Below, one piece after another: positions 9,758-19,261 of a stretch of DNA of 64,000 nucleotides. The notes below the pieces were generated by a model that saw only the letters and a list, made by a program, of their open reading frames with translations, was not told where the DNA came from and searched no databases. The position numbers and the translations under genes are program-made. Each line of letters starts with the position of its first letter. Position 1 is the stretch's first letter. Origin of the DNA: Vulcanimicrobiota bacterium (GTDB taxonomy: Bacteria > Vulcanimicrobiota > Vulcanimicrobiia > Vulcanimicrobiales > Vulcanimicrobiaceae); NCBI GenBank assembly GCA_027306785.1, contig DAHUZB010000035.1, positions 109,855-173,854 of the forward strand. The letters run 5' to 3'.

Positions 9758-10806
9758 ACGGCAACGATCCCGAAGTGATCGACGTTCGGCCCGAAGAGCG
9801 GCTCGATGTCGCGCGCCTCGAGCCCTATCTGCGCGACCATCTCCCCGAAACCACGGGCGACTTTTCGCTGCGCCAATTCGGCGGCGGGCACGCGAATCTC
9901 ACCTATCTCGTCGCGTTCGGCGCGCGCGAGTACGTGCTGCGCCGGCCGCCGCTCGGCCCCGTTCCCAAACACGCGCACGACATGCGCCGCGAGCACGCGG
10001 TACTCTCGAAACTCTACGCCGCGTTTCCGCTCGCGCCGCGCAGCTACCATCTCTGCACCGATCACGCGATCGTCGGCAGCGATTTCGTGGTCGAAGAACG
10101 CAAGACGGGCATCGCGATTCGTCGCGACCTTCCCGACCGCTATCGCGAGGATCCGGCCTTCGCACGACGGCTCGGCGACGCGTTGATCGACACCCTCGCG
10201 CGCTTGCATCGCGTCGATCCGACCGCGGCGGGCCTTGCAGAGCTCGGACGCCCGGAGGGATACGTCGCACGCCAACTCGAGGGCTGGACCGCGCGCTACG
10301 AGGACGCGCGCACCGAGGGCAGCGCCGACGCAAGCGCGCTCGTCGCATGGATGCGCGAGCGCATGCCGCCGTCGCCCGCCGCGACGATCGTGCACAACGA
10401 CTACAAGCTCGACAATCTGCTGCTCGATCCGCTCGATCCCGCGCGCATCACCGCGGTCCTCGATTGGGATATGTGCACGCTCGGCGATCCGCTGATGGAT
10501 CTCGGCTACATGCTCGCGCTGTGGCCCGAAGCGGGCGATCCCGCGGCGTTTCGCGTGGGTGCGATGCCGACGTGGCGCGCCGGTTTTCCCACGCGCACCG
10601 AGGCGATCGCGCGCTACGCCGAGCGCACCGGCTTCGACGTGACGCACGCGCGCTGGTATCACGTCTTCAACGTGTTTCGTTTCGCGGGGATCCTGCAGCA
10701 GATCTACAAGCGCTACGTGCTCGGTCAAACCCACGACGAACGCTTTCGCGACTTCGGCGACGCGGTCAACGGTCTGATCGCGGTTGCGGGACGGCTCACG
10801 CGATGA
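9754..10806 (+). CDS. APH-family phosphotransferase, LvaA/ACAD11 kinase-like
   Basis: 350 residues, with an ATGA overlap with the preceding stop. The kinase-like fold is shown by FGGGHANLTYLVAFG (nucleotide loop), AREYVLRRPPLGPV (Lys replaced by Arg in the family pattern), the catalytic HNDYKLDNLLLD, and the metal-binding LDWDMCTLGDPLMDLGYML. This subgroup pairs with ACAD10/11-type dehydrogenases and in known cases phosphorylates 4-hydroxyacyl-CoA. It is therefore probably a metabolic kinase and not an antibiotic resistance enzyme. Confidence 0.85.
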   Translation: MNGNDPEVIDVRPEERLDVARLEPYLRDHLPETTGDFSLRQFGGGHANLTYLVAFGAREYVLRRPPLGPVPKHAHDMRREHAVLSKLYAAFPLAPRSYHLCTDHAIVGSDFVVEERKTGIAIRRDLPDRYREDPAFARRLGDALIDTLARLHRVDPTAAGLAELGRPEGYVARQLEGWTARYEDARTEGSADASALVAWMRERMPPSPAATIVHNDYKLDNLLLDPLDPARITAVLDWDMCTLGDPLMDLGYMLALWPEAGDPAAFRVGAMPTWRAGFPTRTEAIARYAERTGFDVTHARWYHVFNVFRFAGILQQIYKRYVLGQTHDERFRDFGDAVNGLIAVAGRLTR

Positions 10807-11384
10807 ACGCGGTCGTCGGCAAGGAGCGCGCGATCCTCGACGCCGCCATGCGCCTCTTCTCGCAGCGCGGCTATCGCAAGACCTCGATCGAGGAGATCGC
10901 CGCCGCTGCGGGGATCGGCAAAGGCACCGTCTACCTGTACTTCGAGAGCAAAGAACGACTCTTTCGCGCGCTCTGCGAGCTCGTCACGAATCACGTGCTC
11001 GCCGAGGTCGAAGCCGCGGTCGGCGACGACGGACCGATCTTCGCGCGGCTCGCCGCCGCGCTGCGCGTGAAGTTCGGGCGCCTCTTCCGCATCGTCGCCT
11101 CCGCACCGTACGGACGCGAACTGGTGGAATCGCGAGACGAACTCGCGAGCGACGTCTTCCGCGCGTTCGATCGCCGGTTCGAGGCGCTCGTGATCGAACT
11201 CGTCGAGCGCGGCATGCTCCGGCGCGAGATCCGCGCCACCTCGCAGCGTCTCACGGCGAAGGCGATCGCGCAGACGCTGCTCGCGGCATCGCGCGGCGTC
11301 AGTCTCGCCGCGCGCGATGCCGCCGACTTTGATCGCCGTTTCGAAGAGCTGCTCGCCGTGATCGCCGAGGGTCTAACGCCGTAG
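10803..11384 (+). CDS. TetR-family transcriptional regulator
   Basis: 193 residues, coupled to the kinase by an ATGA overlap. The helix-turn-helix is at residues ~10-55 (LDAAMRLFSQRGYRKTSIEE then IGKGTVYLYFESKERLF). The C-terminal ligand domain is not specific to a subfamily. As the last gene of the acyl-CoA dehydrogenase operon it probably represses that operon and responds to an acyl-CoA, as FadR-type TetR proteins do. It ends convergently with the Nudix gene (12-base overlap of the two 3' ends). Confidence 0.9.
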   Translation: MNAVVGKERAILDAAMRLFSQRGYRKTSIEEIAAAAGIGKGTVYLYFESKERLFRALCELVTNHVLAEVEAAVGDDGPIFARLAAALRVKFGRLFRIVASAPYGRELVESRDELASDVFRAFDRRFEALVIELVERGMLRREIRATSQRLTAKAIAQTLLAASRGVSLAARDAADFDRRFEELLAVIAEGLTP

Positions 11385-11918
11385 CCGCGACTCGATGCGC
11401 TCGCGCATCGCGTCGGCCGGGTCGCTCCATGCGTCCACGAACGTGCGCAGGATGCGCCCGGTGAGGCCCCAGATGCGCCGCTCGCCGTAATCGAGGATCG
11501 TCGAATCGATCTCCAACCCGCCGATGCTCACCACGCCCTCACGCACCTCGGCGAGCAGCAGCTCGAGCGGCACGGTGAAGACGCCGACCGTCTCGGTCGC
11601 ATCGATCCGCAAGTCCCCGGGCGCGATCGTCGCGACGAACGGCGTGACCGCGTACCGATTCACGCGCGCCCGAATCTCCGGGAGCGTCGCGACGATCCGC
11701 ACGCGCTCGGCGATCACACCGACTTCTTCTTCCATTTCGCGCAGCGCCGTCGCGCGCAGATCGCCCCCGTCGGCCGCATCCATCCCGCCGCCCGGTAGTC
11801 CGATCTGCCCGCCGTGGCTACGGAGATGCGCGGCGCGTTCCACGAAAATGACCCCATGCGGCGCCTCTTCGAGGATGCCGAGGATCACCGCGGCCGGTCG
11901 TCGTGCCTCCTCTTGCAT
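11373..11918 (-). CDS. Nudix hydrolase, CoA pyrophosphatase-like
   Basis: 181 residues from ATG 11918, preceded by AAGGGAGG. GQIGLPGGGMDAADGG followed by ATALREMEEEVGV contains the Nudix box (RExxEExG) in the CoA-pyrophosphatase arrangement. Proteins of this type cleave CoA or its derivatives into phosphopantetheine and adenosine 3',5'-bisphosphate. The C-terminal IWGLTGRILRTF segment also fits that group. Confidence 0.85.
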   Translation of the reverse strand: MQEEARRPAAVILGILEEAPHGVIFVERAAHLRSHGGQIGLPGGGMDAADGGDLRATALREMEEEVGVIAERVRIVATLPEIRARVNRYAVTPFVATIAPGDLRIDATETVGVFTVPLELLLAEVREGVVSIGGLEIDSTILDYGERRIWGLTGRILRTFVDAWSDPADAMRERIESRLRR

Positions 11919-11952
11919 GGGGCCTCCCTTCGACGGGCGAAACGCCCGGATC

Positions 11953-12492
11953 ATGCAGTGGTTCGAACGTGTGCTGGAACGCGCGCTGTGGAGCAGCCGC
12001 CTGATGATCCTGGTCGCGGTCATCGCGAGCCTCCTGATCTCCGCGATGCTCTTCTACGTGGCGAGCGCCGACGTGGTGCGCCTCGCTCACGACGTCATCG
12101 CCTACACCGGGCGGACGGTCTCGCATTCGTCGATCGTGGCGCACGTCGCCGAGATCGTCGACGGCTATCTGTTCGCGGCGATTCTCGTGATCTTCGCGCT
12201 CGGACTCTACGAGCTGTTCATCAGCCGCATCGATGCCGCCGAGAACTCGACCGTCGCGCGCCGCCTGCTGCTCATCACGAGCATCGACGATCTCAAAGAA
12301 CGGCTCGCGAAGGTCGTCTTTTTGATCCTGGTCGTACGCTACTTCCAATTTGCGCTCGAGCACGATCCGAAGACGCCGCTCGATCTGCTCGAACTCGCGA
12401 TCGGCATCGCGCTGATCGCCTTCGCGCTCTTCCTCACCGGGCGGCACGCTAACGGAGCAGAGGCGTCCGCTCCGGGTAGATCGGACGATTGA
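11953..12492 (+). CDS. YqhA/UPF0114 family inner membrane protein
   Basis: 179 residues from ATG 11953. Four membrane segments are apparent (about 18-40, 70-90, 120-135 and 150-165). MQWFERVLERALWSSRLMI at the N-terminus and the central VDGYLFAAILVIFALGLYELFIS are typical of UPF0114. The function of the family is unknown. Its last 44 bases overlap the end of the convergent helicase gene. Confidence 0.85.
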   Translation: MQWFERVLERALWSSRLMILVAVIASLLISAMLFYVASADVVRLAHDVIAYTGRTVSHSSIVAHVAEIVDGYLFAAILVIFALGLYELFISRIDAAENSTVARRLLLITSIDDLKERLAKVVFLILVVRYFQFALEHDPKTPLDLLELAIGIALIAFALFLTGRHANGAEASAPGRSDD

Positions 12493-14461
12493 TGATCCGC
12501 TCGAGCGCTTCGGCCTTCGCACCGAGCACCATCTCGGAGAAGCGTTTGAAGCTCTCGCGCTCGGCTTCACCTTCGGCGAAGCGTTCGTTTCGTTCCAAAT
12601 CCACTTTGCCGTCGACCGGGCGAAAGCGAACGTAACGCCCGTCGTCGTCCTCGGCGATCTCGACCAGCCCCTCGTCTTCGAAGATGCGTAGCGCGATGCC
12701 GACCGTACGATCGCTCACCTTCTCGAGCTCGAGCGTGCGCGCGATCTCCGTGTAGGGCAGGCGCACGACGCCTTCACGCGCGAGACCGCGTACGCCGCGA
12801 TAGATCGCCCGTAGCGCGGCAAGCGTGGGCGCCTCGCGATCGATGATGAATTCGTTGATCATGCGATCGTTCGCGCCGAAGAGCAGATGGATCTCGGCGT
12901 GCGCGCCGTCGCGTCCGGCGCGTCCCGACTGCTGGTTGAACTCCGTGTAATCGAAGTTCAAATGGTAGAGCACCACGTGACGGACGTCGGGGAGATCGAT
13001 TCCCTCACCGAAGGCCGAGGTCGCGACGACCACCTGCAGCGCGCCTTCGCGAAAGAAACGCTCAACCTCGTGCCGTTCGGGCGTCGGCATCCCGGCATGG
13101 TAGAACATCACCGCGTTGCCGATGCGCTTGCGCAGCGCGTCGGCGACCGCCGTCGCCTCTTTGCGCGACATGCAGTACACGATGCCCTTGTCGCCGCCGC
13201 GAAAGATCTCGTAGAGGTACTCGTGCTTGTCCTTCGTCTCGCGGGCATCGGTGACGTGCAGATTCTCGCGCACGGTCGGATCGATCACCCACGCATCGAT
13301 ACGCAGTTCCCGCACGATATGCGCGAACGCGTCGTCGCCCGCGGTCGCCGTGAGCGCGAGTACCTGCGGATCGCCGAGCGCGGCGATCGTCGTGCCGATG
13401 CGGCCGTACGCCGCGCGGTGCGTCGATTCGTAGAGATGGTGTGCCTCGTCGATCACGACGAACGACGGGGCGCTCTTGCCTGCGAACTCGGCGCGATGAA
13501 ATTCGAGAAACTCCGGCGTCGCGAGGACGATATCCCACGCTCCGCTCTTCAACGCCTCGAAGAGCTCCTCGCGCTCGTCGTGCGAGATCGATCCGTTGGC
13601 GCGATAGATGCGCAGCCCCAGCGGATCGAACTTGCGGATCAGCGCCTCGTACTGATCGTTGGCGAGCGCACGTAGCGGATAGATGACAAGCGTCTTGCCG
13701 CCGCCGCGTAGCGCGCGCAGCGCCGCCGGATACTGAAAGCAGAACGATTTCCCGCGACCGGTACCGAGCACGGCGAGCGTGTTGCGCCCGGCGTCGACGC
13801 GCTCGAGCACGTCGAGTTGCGCCGCGTGCGGCCGTCCTTCGCCGATGAGCGCCGCGCGCACGCGGTCGGCATCCCCGTCCCACGCGGCACGAGCCGCATC
13901 GCGCTCGTGCGAGCGCGCCGCGACGCTCTGCGCGGCGTCGCGCCACACGTAGATGTTTACGCCGCGATGGCGCTGCTCGCCGTTCTCGCCCGCCGCGCCG
14001 CCGGTAAGCGACTCCGCCCGGGCGCGATAGCGTGCGCCCGCGTCGATCAGCGGTGCGAGATGCTTGGCGATGCCGCGATTGATATACCCGAGCTGCAGGT
14101 TGCCGTATGCGACCGCGATCGCGTTCGGGTCGTGAGCGTTCTCCGGCTCGCGCAGCAGCTGCAATTCGCTCCCGAGCGCGAGCCCCGCGATCGTGCTCTG
14201 GCGACGCTCGAACGACACGCCCGCGATCTTGGTGTGGAACTGCGTCGCGCCGCCGATGGAGGCATAGCGATCGTCGGCGTACTCGGCGCTGCGCGCGAAT
14301 TGCTCGGCGACGAACGCATCGAGCGATCGCGGCTCGGGATTCGTCGGGCCCGGAAACGATTCGAGCGCGCGAAACGCGCGCTCGAATGCTTGTTCCGAGG
14401 CAGTCGGCGGCGGAAGCCCTCGACTACTCGTGCCGCTGCTCGTCGGCCGGTGCGTGCTCAT
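12449..14461 (-). CDS. HIRAN-domain RecQ-like DEAH helicase
   Basis: 670 residues. Residues ~75-155 form a HIRAN domain (FHTKIAGVSFERRQ, LQLLREPENAHDPNAIAV, GYINRGIAKHLAP), a module thought to recognise unusual DNA ends. A superfamily 2 helicase core follows: Walker A LGTGRGKSFCFQYP near 232, DEAH in VVIDEAHHLYE near 340, LALTATAG, and motif VI QQSGRAGRDG. It is RecQ-like, but no clear RQC or HRDC domain is seen; the C-terminus carries a winged-helix-like segment. A role in stalled fork or repair DNA processing is likely. It overlaps secF by 38 bases upstream. Confidence 0.85.
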   Translation of the reverse strand: MSTHRPTSSGTSSRGLPPPTASEQAFERAFRALESFPGPTNPEPRSLDAFVAEQFARSAEYADDRYASIGGATQFHTKIAGVSFERRQSTIAGLALGSELQLLREPENAHDPNAIAVAYGNLQLGYINRGIAKHLAPLIDAGARYRARAESLTGGAAGENGEQRHRGVNIYVWRDAAQSVAARSHERDAARAAWDGDADRVRAALIGEGRPHAAQLDVLERVDAGRNTLAVLGTGRGKSFCFQYPAALRALRGGGKTLVIYPLRALANDQYEALIRKFDPLGLRIYRANGSISHDEREELFEALKSGAWDIVLATPEFLEFHRAEFAGKSAPSFVVIDEAHHLYESTHRAAYGRIGTTIAALGDPQVLALTATAGDDAFAHIVRELRIDAWVIDPTVRENLHVTDARETKDKHEYLYEIFRGGDKGIVYCMSRKEATAVADALRKRIGNAVMFYHAGMPTPERHEVERFFREGALQVVVATSAFGEGIDLPDVRHVVLYHLNFDYTEFNQQSGRAGRDGAHAEIHLLFGANDRMINEFIIDREAPTLAALRAIYRGVRGLAREGVVRLPYTEIARTLELEKVSDRTVGIALRIFEDEGLVEIAEDDDGRYVRFRPVDGKVDLERNERFAEGEAERESFKRFSEMVLGAKAEALERIINRPIYPERTPLLR

Positions 14462-15728
14462 GCTGCGTCTCGAACTCCTCGAGATTCAGATTGATCGTCT
14501 CGTGGCCTTGCTCGAGCGCCTCGTCGTGCAGCCCCGAGGTCTGCGCGTCGAGCGGATCGATCTCGTGCATCTCGTGCATCTCGGTCTCGACCGACTCTTC
14601 GACCATCGTGCCGCCGTCGCGCTTGCGCTTGTACCGCGCGGGGCCGGTCTGCGCCGGACGCGACGCGCCTTTGTCCTTCTGACGGCGCGCTCGGCGAGCC
14701 GCCACGATGTCGTCGCGATTGCGCGCGCCGGCGCTCGCCGCCGGGGTCGAGCCGGATTCGGCGCGAGCCGCCCCGACCGCGAGCCCTTCGCGGCGCTTGC
14801 GGGCGGCCGCTTCGAGCTGACGCTTCCGGAAGACGAGCACGAGCGGCGCCGAGTAGAAGATCGAGTGGTAGCCGCCCGAGCAGATGCCGACGAGCAGCGC
14901 GAACGCAAAGTTCTTCAGGCTCACGCCGCCGAGCGCGAGCAGCGCCACGAGCGTGATGACGACGGTCGCGAGCGTGTTGAACGAACGCGTCATCGTCTGC
15001 TTGATCGATTCGTTGACGATCGTGTCGTACGCCACCCCGCCCATGAGCTTGGTGTTCTCGCGGATTCGATCGAGAATGACGATCGTGTCCATGACCGAGT
15101 AGCCGATGACGGTGAGGACCGCGGCGAGGAACGCGTCGTCGGCCGACTTTCCGGCGAGCGCATAGATGCCGATCATCATCGCCGCGTCACGCACGAGCGC
15201 GATGACGGTGACCAAACCGAAGATGTAGTTCCAGCCGAATCGGAAGGCGATGTAGAGGAACTGAATGCCGAGCGCGATCACGAGCGCGAGCAGGGCGTTA
15301 CGCAGATACTCGCCGCCGAGCGTCGGCCCGATCGCGGTGATCGAGAAGGCGTTGCTATCGACCGGTGCGATCGCGTTGAGTGCGTTCTTGAGCGGGATCG
15401 AATTATTCGCGAACGAGGTCTGCGTCGCGACCGAGAATTGCGTGCCGTCGGTGCCCGCGGTATTCACGCGCTCGTCGCTCAGGTTGAGCGAGGCGAGCCC
15501 CGCGCGAACTTGATCGATGGAGACCGGCTTGGTGAAGCGCACGTCGATCTCGGTGCCGCCCGTGAACGAGAGGCCCAGACGCAGCATATGCGAGGGCTGG
15601 AAGCCCTGCCCGCCCTGGAACCCGTGGTAGACCATCGCGCCGAGACCGAGCGCGATCACGATGTACGAGATCGCCGAGACGGTACGGAACCAGCCGACGA
15701 TATTCCAATTCAGCTTGCGAAAGAACAT
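14424..15728 (-). CDS. secF: Protein translocase subunit SecF with long C-terminal tail
   Basis: 434 residues, 9 bases after secD. The SecF pattern is clear: GLSFTGGTEIDVRF in the first periplasmic part, then the membrane block with TVIGYSVMDTIVILDRIREN. Residues ~1-300 match usual SecF. The remaining ~130 residues are an added hydrophilic tail, first Lys/Arg-rich and ending in an acidic, His-rich segment (EFETQHEHAPADEQRHE). With SecD it uses the proton gradient to finish export through SecYEG. The tail has no function I can assign; its coding end overlaps the next gene. Confidence 0.93.
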   Translation of the reverse strand: MFFRKLNWNIVGWFRTVSAISYIVIALGLGAMVYHGFQGGQGFQPSHMLRLGLSFTGGTEIDVRFTKPVSIDQVRAGLASLNLSDERVNTAGTDGTQFSVATQTSFANNSIPLKNALNAIAPVDSNAFSITAIGPTLGGEYLRNALLALVIALGIQFLYIAFRFGWNYIFGLVTVIALVRDAAMMIGIYALAGKSADDAFLAAVLTVIGYSVMDTIVILDRIRENTKLMGGVAYDTIVNESIKQTMTRSFNTLATVVITLVALLALGGVSLKNFAFALLVGICSGGYHSIFYSAPLVLVFRKRQLEAAARKRREGLAVGAARAESGSTPAASAGARNRDDIVAARRARRQKDKGASRPAQTGPARYKRKRDGGTMVEESVETEMHEMHEIDPLDAQTSGLHDEALEQGHETINLNLEEFETQHEHAPADEQRHE

Positions 15729-15737
15729 GGCGTTGCC

Positions 15738-17111
15738 TTATGCTCCCGTCTTCGCGAAAACGCCGACGTCGTCGCTCTTGACGCCGTAGAGTTCGGGAGC
15801 GGTCATGAGATTGTTGTCGACGAGCACGTCGACGAAGAAGCGCGTGATGAAGACCGCGGTGACGAGCGAGATCACGGTACCCCAGAAGAGCGTGAAGGCG
15901 AAGCCCTTCACCGTGCCGGTGCCGAGCATGAAGAGCACGCCCGCGCCGACGATCGTGGTGAAGTGGCTGTCGAAGACGGCCGAGAACGCGCGGGTAAAGC
16001 CCGTGCGAACCGCGGAACGCAGCGGCTTGCCGATCCAGAGTTCTTCTTTGATACGCTCGAAGATCAGCACGTTCGCGTCGACCGCCATACCGATCGAGAG
16101 CACGAAGCCCGCGATTCCCGGCAGCGTAAGCGTGGCGTGCGAGAGCGCGAGAATGCCCATCATCACGATCACGTAGATCACGAGCGCGACGTCGGCGAGG
16201 AAGCCCGGCAGGCGGTACATGACGATCATGAAGATCAGCACGAGCGCGAGACCGAGGATCGACGCCTTGAGCGACTGCACGAGATCGATCTTGCCGAGCG
16301 TCGGCCCGATCGTCTCCTTCTCGATGATCGTGATCTTGGCGGGAAGCGCGCCCGCGTTGAGTTCGTTTGCGAGCGTGACGGTCTGCGCTTGCGTGAACTG
16401 GCCCGTGATCTCGCCCGAATCGAAAATCGGGCTCTGAATCGTCGCGGCCGACACGTAGCGATGATCGAGGAAGATCGCGAGCAGCTTGCCGACGTTCGCG
16501 GTGGTCATGCGACCGAATTTGCCCGGATTCTTGGTCTGGAACGTGATGTTCGGATTACCGGCCTGATCGTAGCTCGCTTGCGCGGCTTTCAGTTCCTTAC
16601 CCGTGTAGACGACCGCGCCGCTCGCGGCGTAGGCGCCTTCGTTCACGTACTTCTCGGCGGCCGCGCGCTGCTTGGCGGTGATGCCCGCCGCCTTGGGCGG
16701 CGCGTTCACGATCGCGAGCGCCGCTTCGGCCTTCTGCTCCACCTCGGGCGGCATGATCTTGTACTCGAGCACCGCGACCTGCTTGAGCAGTTGCTCCGCT
16801 TGATCGGGGTTCTTGAGCGACGGCAGCTCGACCAGGATGCGGTCGGTGCCGACGTTGCTGATCTGCGGCTCGGTGACGCCGAGTGCGTTGATACGCTGAT
16901 CGATCACCTGACGCGTCTGCGCCTGCACTTCCGACGTGATCGTCTTCACGTCGGCGGTCGGCGAAAGCTGCAGCAGCAGGCGTGAGCCGCCCTGCAGATC
17001 GAGGCCGAGATGGATCTTCTGATCCAGGGGCAGCATCGCGTACACGGAGTAGGCGACGACGGCGATGATCACCAACGCCTTGACGAACGGTTTAAATCTG
17101 TTCCAGCTCAT
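15738..17111 (-). CDS. secD: Protein translocase subunit SecD
   Basis: 457 residues. LGLDLQGGSRLLLQL is the D1 motif. INALGVTEPQISNVGTDRILVELP and the C-terminal membrane block (VDANVLIFERIKEEL, FTTIVGAGVLFMLGTGTVKGFAFTL) are diagnostic. GGAAG-type pairing (CCGGAAGCCG) precedes the ATG. It forms the SecDF motor with the next gene. The usual upstream neighbour yajC is absent. Confidence 0.96.
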   Translation of the reverse strand: MSWNRFKPFVKALVIIAVVAYSVYAMLPLDQKIHLGLDLQGGSRLLLQLSPTADVKTITSEVQAQTRQVIDQRINALGVTEPQISNVGTDRILVELPSLKNPDQAEQLLKQVAVLEYKIMPPEVEQKAEAALAIVNAPPKAAGITAKQRAAAEKYVNEGAYAASGAVVYTGKELKAAQASYDQAGNPNITFQTKNPGKFGRMTTANVGKLLAIFLDHRYVSAATIQSPIFDSGEITGQFTQAQTVTLANELNAGALPAKITIIEKETIGPTLGKIDLVQSLKASILGLALVLIFMIVMYRLPGFLADVALVIYVIVMMGILALSHATLTLPGIAGFVLSIGMAVDANVLIFERIKEELWIGKPLRSAVRTGFTRAFSAVFDSHFTTIVGAGVLFMLGTGTVKGFAFTLFWGTVISLVTAVFITRFFVDVLVDNNLMTAPELYGVKSDDVGVFAKTGA

Positions 17112-17239
17112 TCGGCTTCCGGATTGTACAAAGAAAGAGCCCTGGCTGGGCGCCTGGGCCGGGGAAGTCTTTAACCTTATGAGGGTAGCAGCCTTCTCCG
17201 CGGGCGTAAACCGCCGCCGAGCGCCTACTTAAAGTTGCT

Positions 17240-19261
17240 TTATCCGAGGACGGCAGCCGGGGCGAGCACCAGCTCGGGCGGCAGCTCCGCATAGGCGAAG
17301 ACCTCGATGCGAACGCCGGAACGCAGCAAGAAATCGGCGAGCGCCGGGCGCAGCGCACCCATGCAGACGACCGCGGCGCGGTCGCGCGGCGTGCGCGCCG
17401 CGTAGGCCGCCACCTCGTCGCGCAGCTCGAGCGCGCGCGCCGGATCGGGCGCGAACTCGGCACCGGGACCCGTCCAGGCGAGCGTGAGCTCGCGCTCGTG
17501 CTCGGGCGCCAGGAGCAGCGGTTCGAGCCGCTCGCTCCCCCGGCGACGAATCAGATCGGGGACGATCGCCCGGCGCGCCGCCTCGGCGAGCTCGCGCGGA
17601 TCGCGGCTCGGGCACTCAAGCATCGCCTGCAGCACCGCGACCGGATCCCGCGGCCATGCCCCCTCGCGCAGCAGATGTCCGAAGGCTTTGTGCAGCACGC
17701 CGAGCGGAAACGCGTCGCTGCCGATCTCGCGAACGAGCGCGGGCATGCCTGCCCGCAGGTGTTCAAGCAGCGTCTGCAGTTCCTGACGGCCGAGCAGCTC
17801 GGCGGCGTGACGCCGCACGCTCTCGGCCACGTGCGACCCGATGATCGAGATCGGGTCGAAGACGAGCGCGCCCGCATCGGCCAAGCGCTCGCGCGCGCTC
17901 GGCTCGATCCAGGCGCCCGGCAGACCGTAGACCGGTTCGCGCTCGACCTGCAGTCCATGACGCTCCAAGATCTCCGCATCGGCCACGGCCAGCACGCGGT
18001 CGAGATCGAGACATCCCTCGCCGACCACGCGATCGCGCACGCGGATCGCGTAACTCCGCGGATCGCGCGCGAGATCGTCGCGCAGACGCACGCCCGGCAG
18101 CACGATGCCGATCTCACCGACGAGCGCGCGCCGCACCTCGCCGATGCGATCGAGCAGCGCGTCGGCGAGCGGCGGCGCGAGCAATTGCGCGATCTCGCCG
18201 CCGATGTCGATCGACATCGCGTCCACGCCGACGAGGCCGAGCGCGAGTTCGGGACGACGTAACGCTTGGCGCTTCGCGCGCTCGTTGGCCTGCTCGATCT
18301 GCGCGGCACGCAGCGCCGTGCGCCGCGCCGCGAGTTGCGCGAGCGCGAACGCGGCGAGCCCGAGCACGAGGAAGACCGGACGCGGCAGGGCGGGCACGAA
18401 CGAGAGCACGAGCAAGAGCGCACCCGCGCTGCGCAGCACGTCGGGCCGCGCGAAGAGCTGTGCCGCGAGATCGGCGCCGAGCGCACCGTCGGACGCGACG
18501 CGCGTGACCATCATGCCCATCGCGGTGGAGATCAGAAACGCGGGTAAGGTGGTGACGAGTGCGTTGCCGATCGAGAGCAGTGCGAAGGTATCGAGCGCAT
18601 CGAGCGGCGAGAGCCCGTCGTACGCGACGCCGACGACGATGCCGCCGAGCAGATTGAGCGCCACGATCACGAGCGCGGCGATCGCATCGCCCTTCACGAA
18701 CTTGCCCGCACCGTCCATCGCGCCGTAGAAATCGGCCTCGCGCTGCACGGCGGCACGCTTGCGGCGCGCGCCCTCGGCGTCGAGCACGCCCGCGTGCACG
18801 TCGGCATCGATCGCCATCTGCTTGCCCGGCATCGCATCGAGCGTAAAGCGCGCCGCAACCTCGGCGACGCGCTGCGATCCGCTCGCGATCACGACGAATT
18901 GGATCGTGATCAGGATCGCGAAGATGATGATGCCGACCACCAGATTCCCGTGCACCACGAACGCGCCGAACGCCGGAATGATGGCGCCGACCGCCCCCGG
19001 CACCGCGCCTTGGGTGAGGATCAAACGCGTCGCCGAGACATCGAGCGAGAGACGGAAGAGCGTGGCCACCAGCAACGCGGGCGCGAAGGCGGAGAATTCG
19101 AGCGGATCCTCGATCGTAACCGCCAGCAGCAGCACGAGCGCGGCGGCGAACACGTTGAGCGCGAGCAGCACGTCGAGCAGCCACGGCGGCAACGGCACGA
19201 TCAAAATGCCGACGATCGCGAGCAGCAACCCCGCGAAGACGTAGACCGGAAGCCGCGTCAT
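17240..19261 (-). CDS. flhA: Flagellar-type export gate protein FlhA
   Basis: 673 residues, near normal length. The N-terminal ~310 residues carry about eight membrane segments and the FHIPEP signature region (RFTLDAMPGKQMAIDADVHAG, whose acidic residues belong to proton coupling in known FlhA). The C-terminal ~340 residues are the cytoplasmic nonameric ring domain. It starts within the ATGA overlap with flhB, so the two are coupled. FlhA is the energy-transducing component of the flagellar or injectisome export gate. It is the last gene of the export block, 128 bases before secD. Confidence 0.95.
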   Translation of the reverse strand: MTRLPVYVFAGLLLAIVGILIVPLPPWLLDVLLALNVFAAALVLLLAVTIEDPLEFSAFAPALLVATLFRLSLDVSATRLILTQGAVPGAVGAIIPAFGAFVVHGNLVVGIIIFAILITIQFVVIASGSQRVAEVAARFTLDAMPGKQMAIDADVHAGVLDAEGARRKRAAVQREADFYGAMDGAGKFVKGDAIAALVIVALNLLGGIVVGVAYDGLSPLDALDTFALLSIGNALVTTLPAFLISTAMGMMVTRVASDGALGADLAAQLFARPDVLRSAGALLLVLSFVPALPRPVFLVLGLAAFALAQLAARRTALRAAQIEQANERAKRQALRRPELALGLVGVDAMSIDIGGEIAQLLAPPLADALLDRIGEVRRALVGEIGIVLPGVRLRDDLARDPRSYAIRVRDRVVGEGCLDLDRVLAVADAEILERHGLQVEREPVYGLPGAWIEPSARERLADAGALVFDPISIIGSHVAESVRRHAAELLGRQELQTLLEHLRAGMPALVREIGSDAFPLGVLHKAFGHLLREGAWPRDPVAVLQAMLECPSRDPRELAEAARRAIVPDLIRRRGSERLEPLLLAPEHERELTLAWTGPGAEFAPDPARALELRDEVAAYAARTPRDRAAVVCMGALRPALADFLLRSGVRIEVFAYAELPPELVLAPAAVLG

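Noticed and set aside
10347..10802. Extension of the TetR gene upstream
   Set aside because: Lies within the kinase gene in another frame; the helix-turn-helix begins right after ATG 10803.
9754..10806. Antibiotic (aminoglycoside) resistance kinase
   Set aside because: Fold is shared, but its operon and sequence style match the metabolic ACAD-linked kinases.
14430..16985. Very long plus-strand open frame opposite secDF
   Set aside because: The product is a low-complexity Arg/Glu/Asp/His mix without hydrophobic core, typical of the antisense of GC-rich membrane protein genes.
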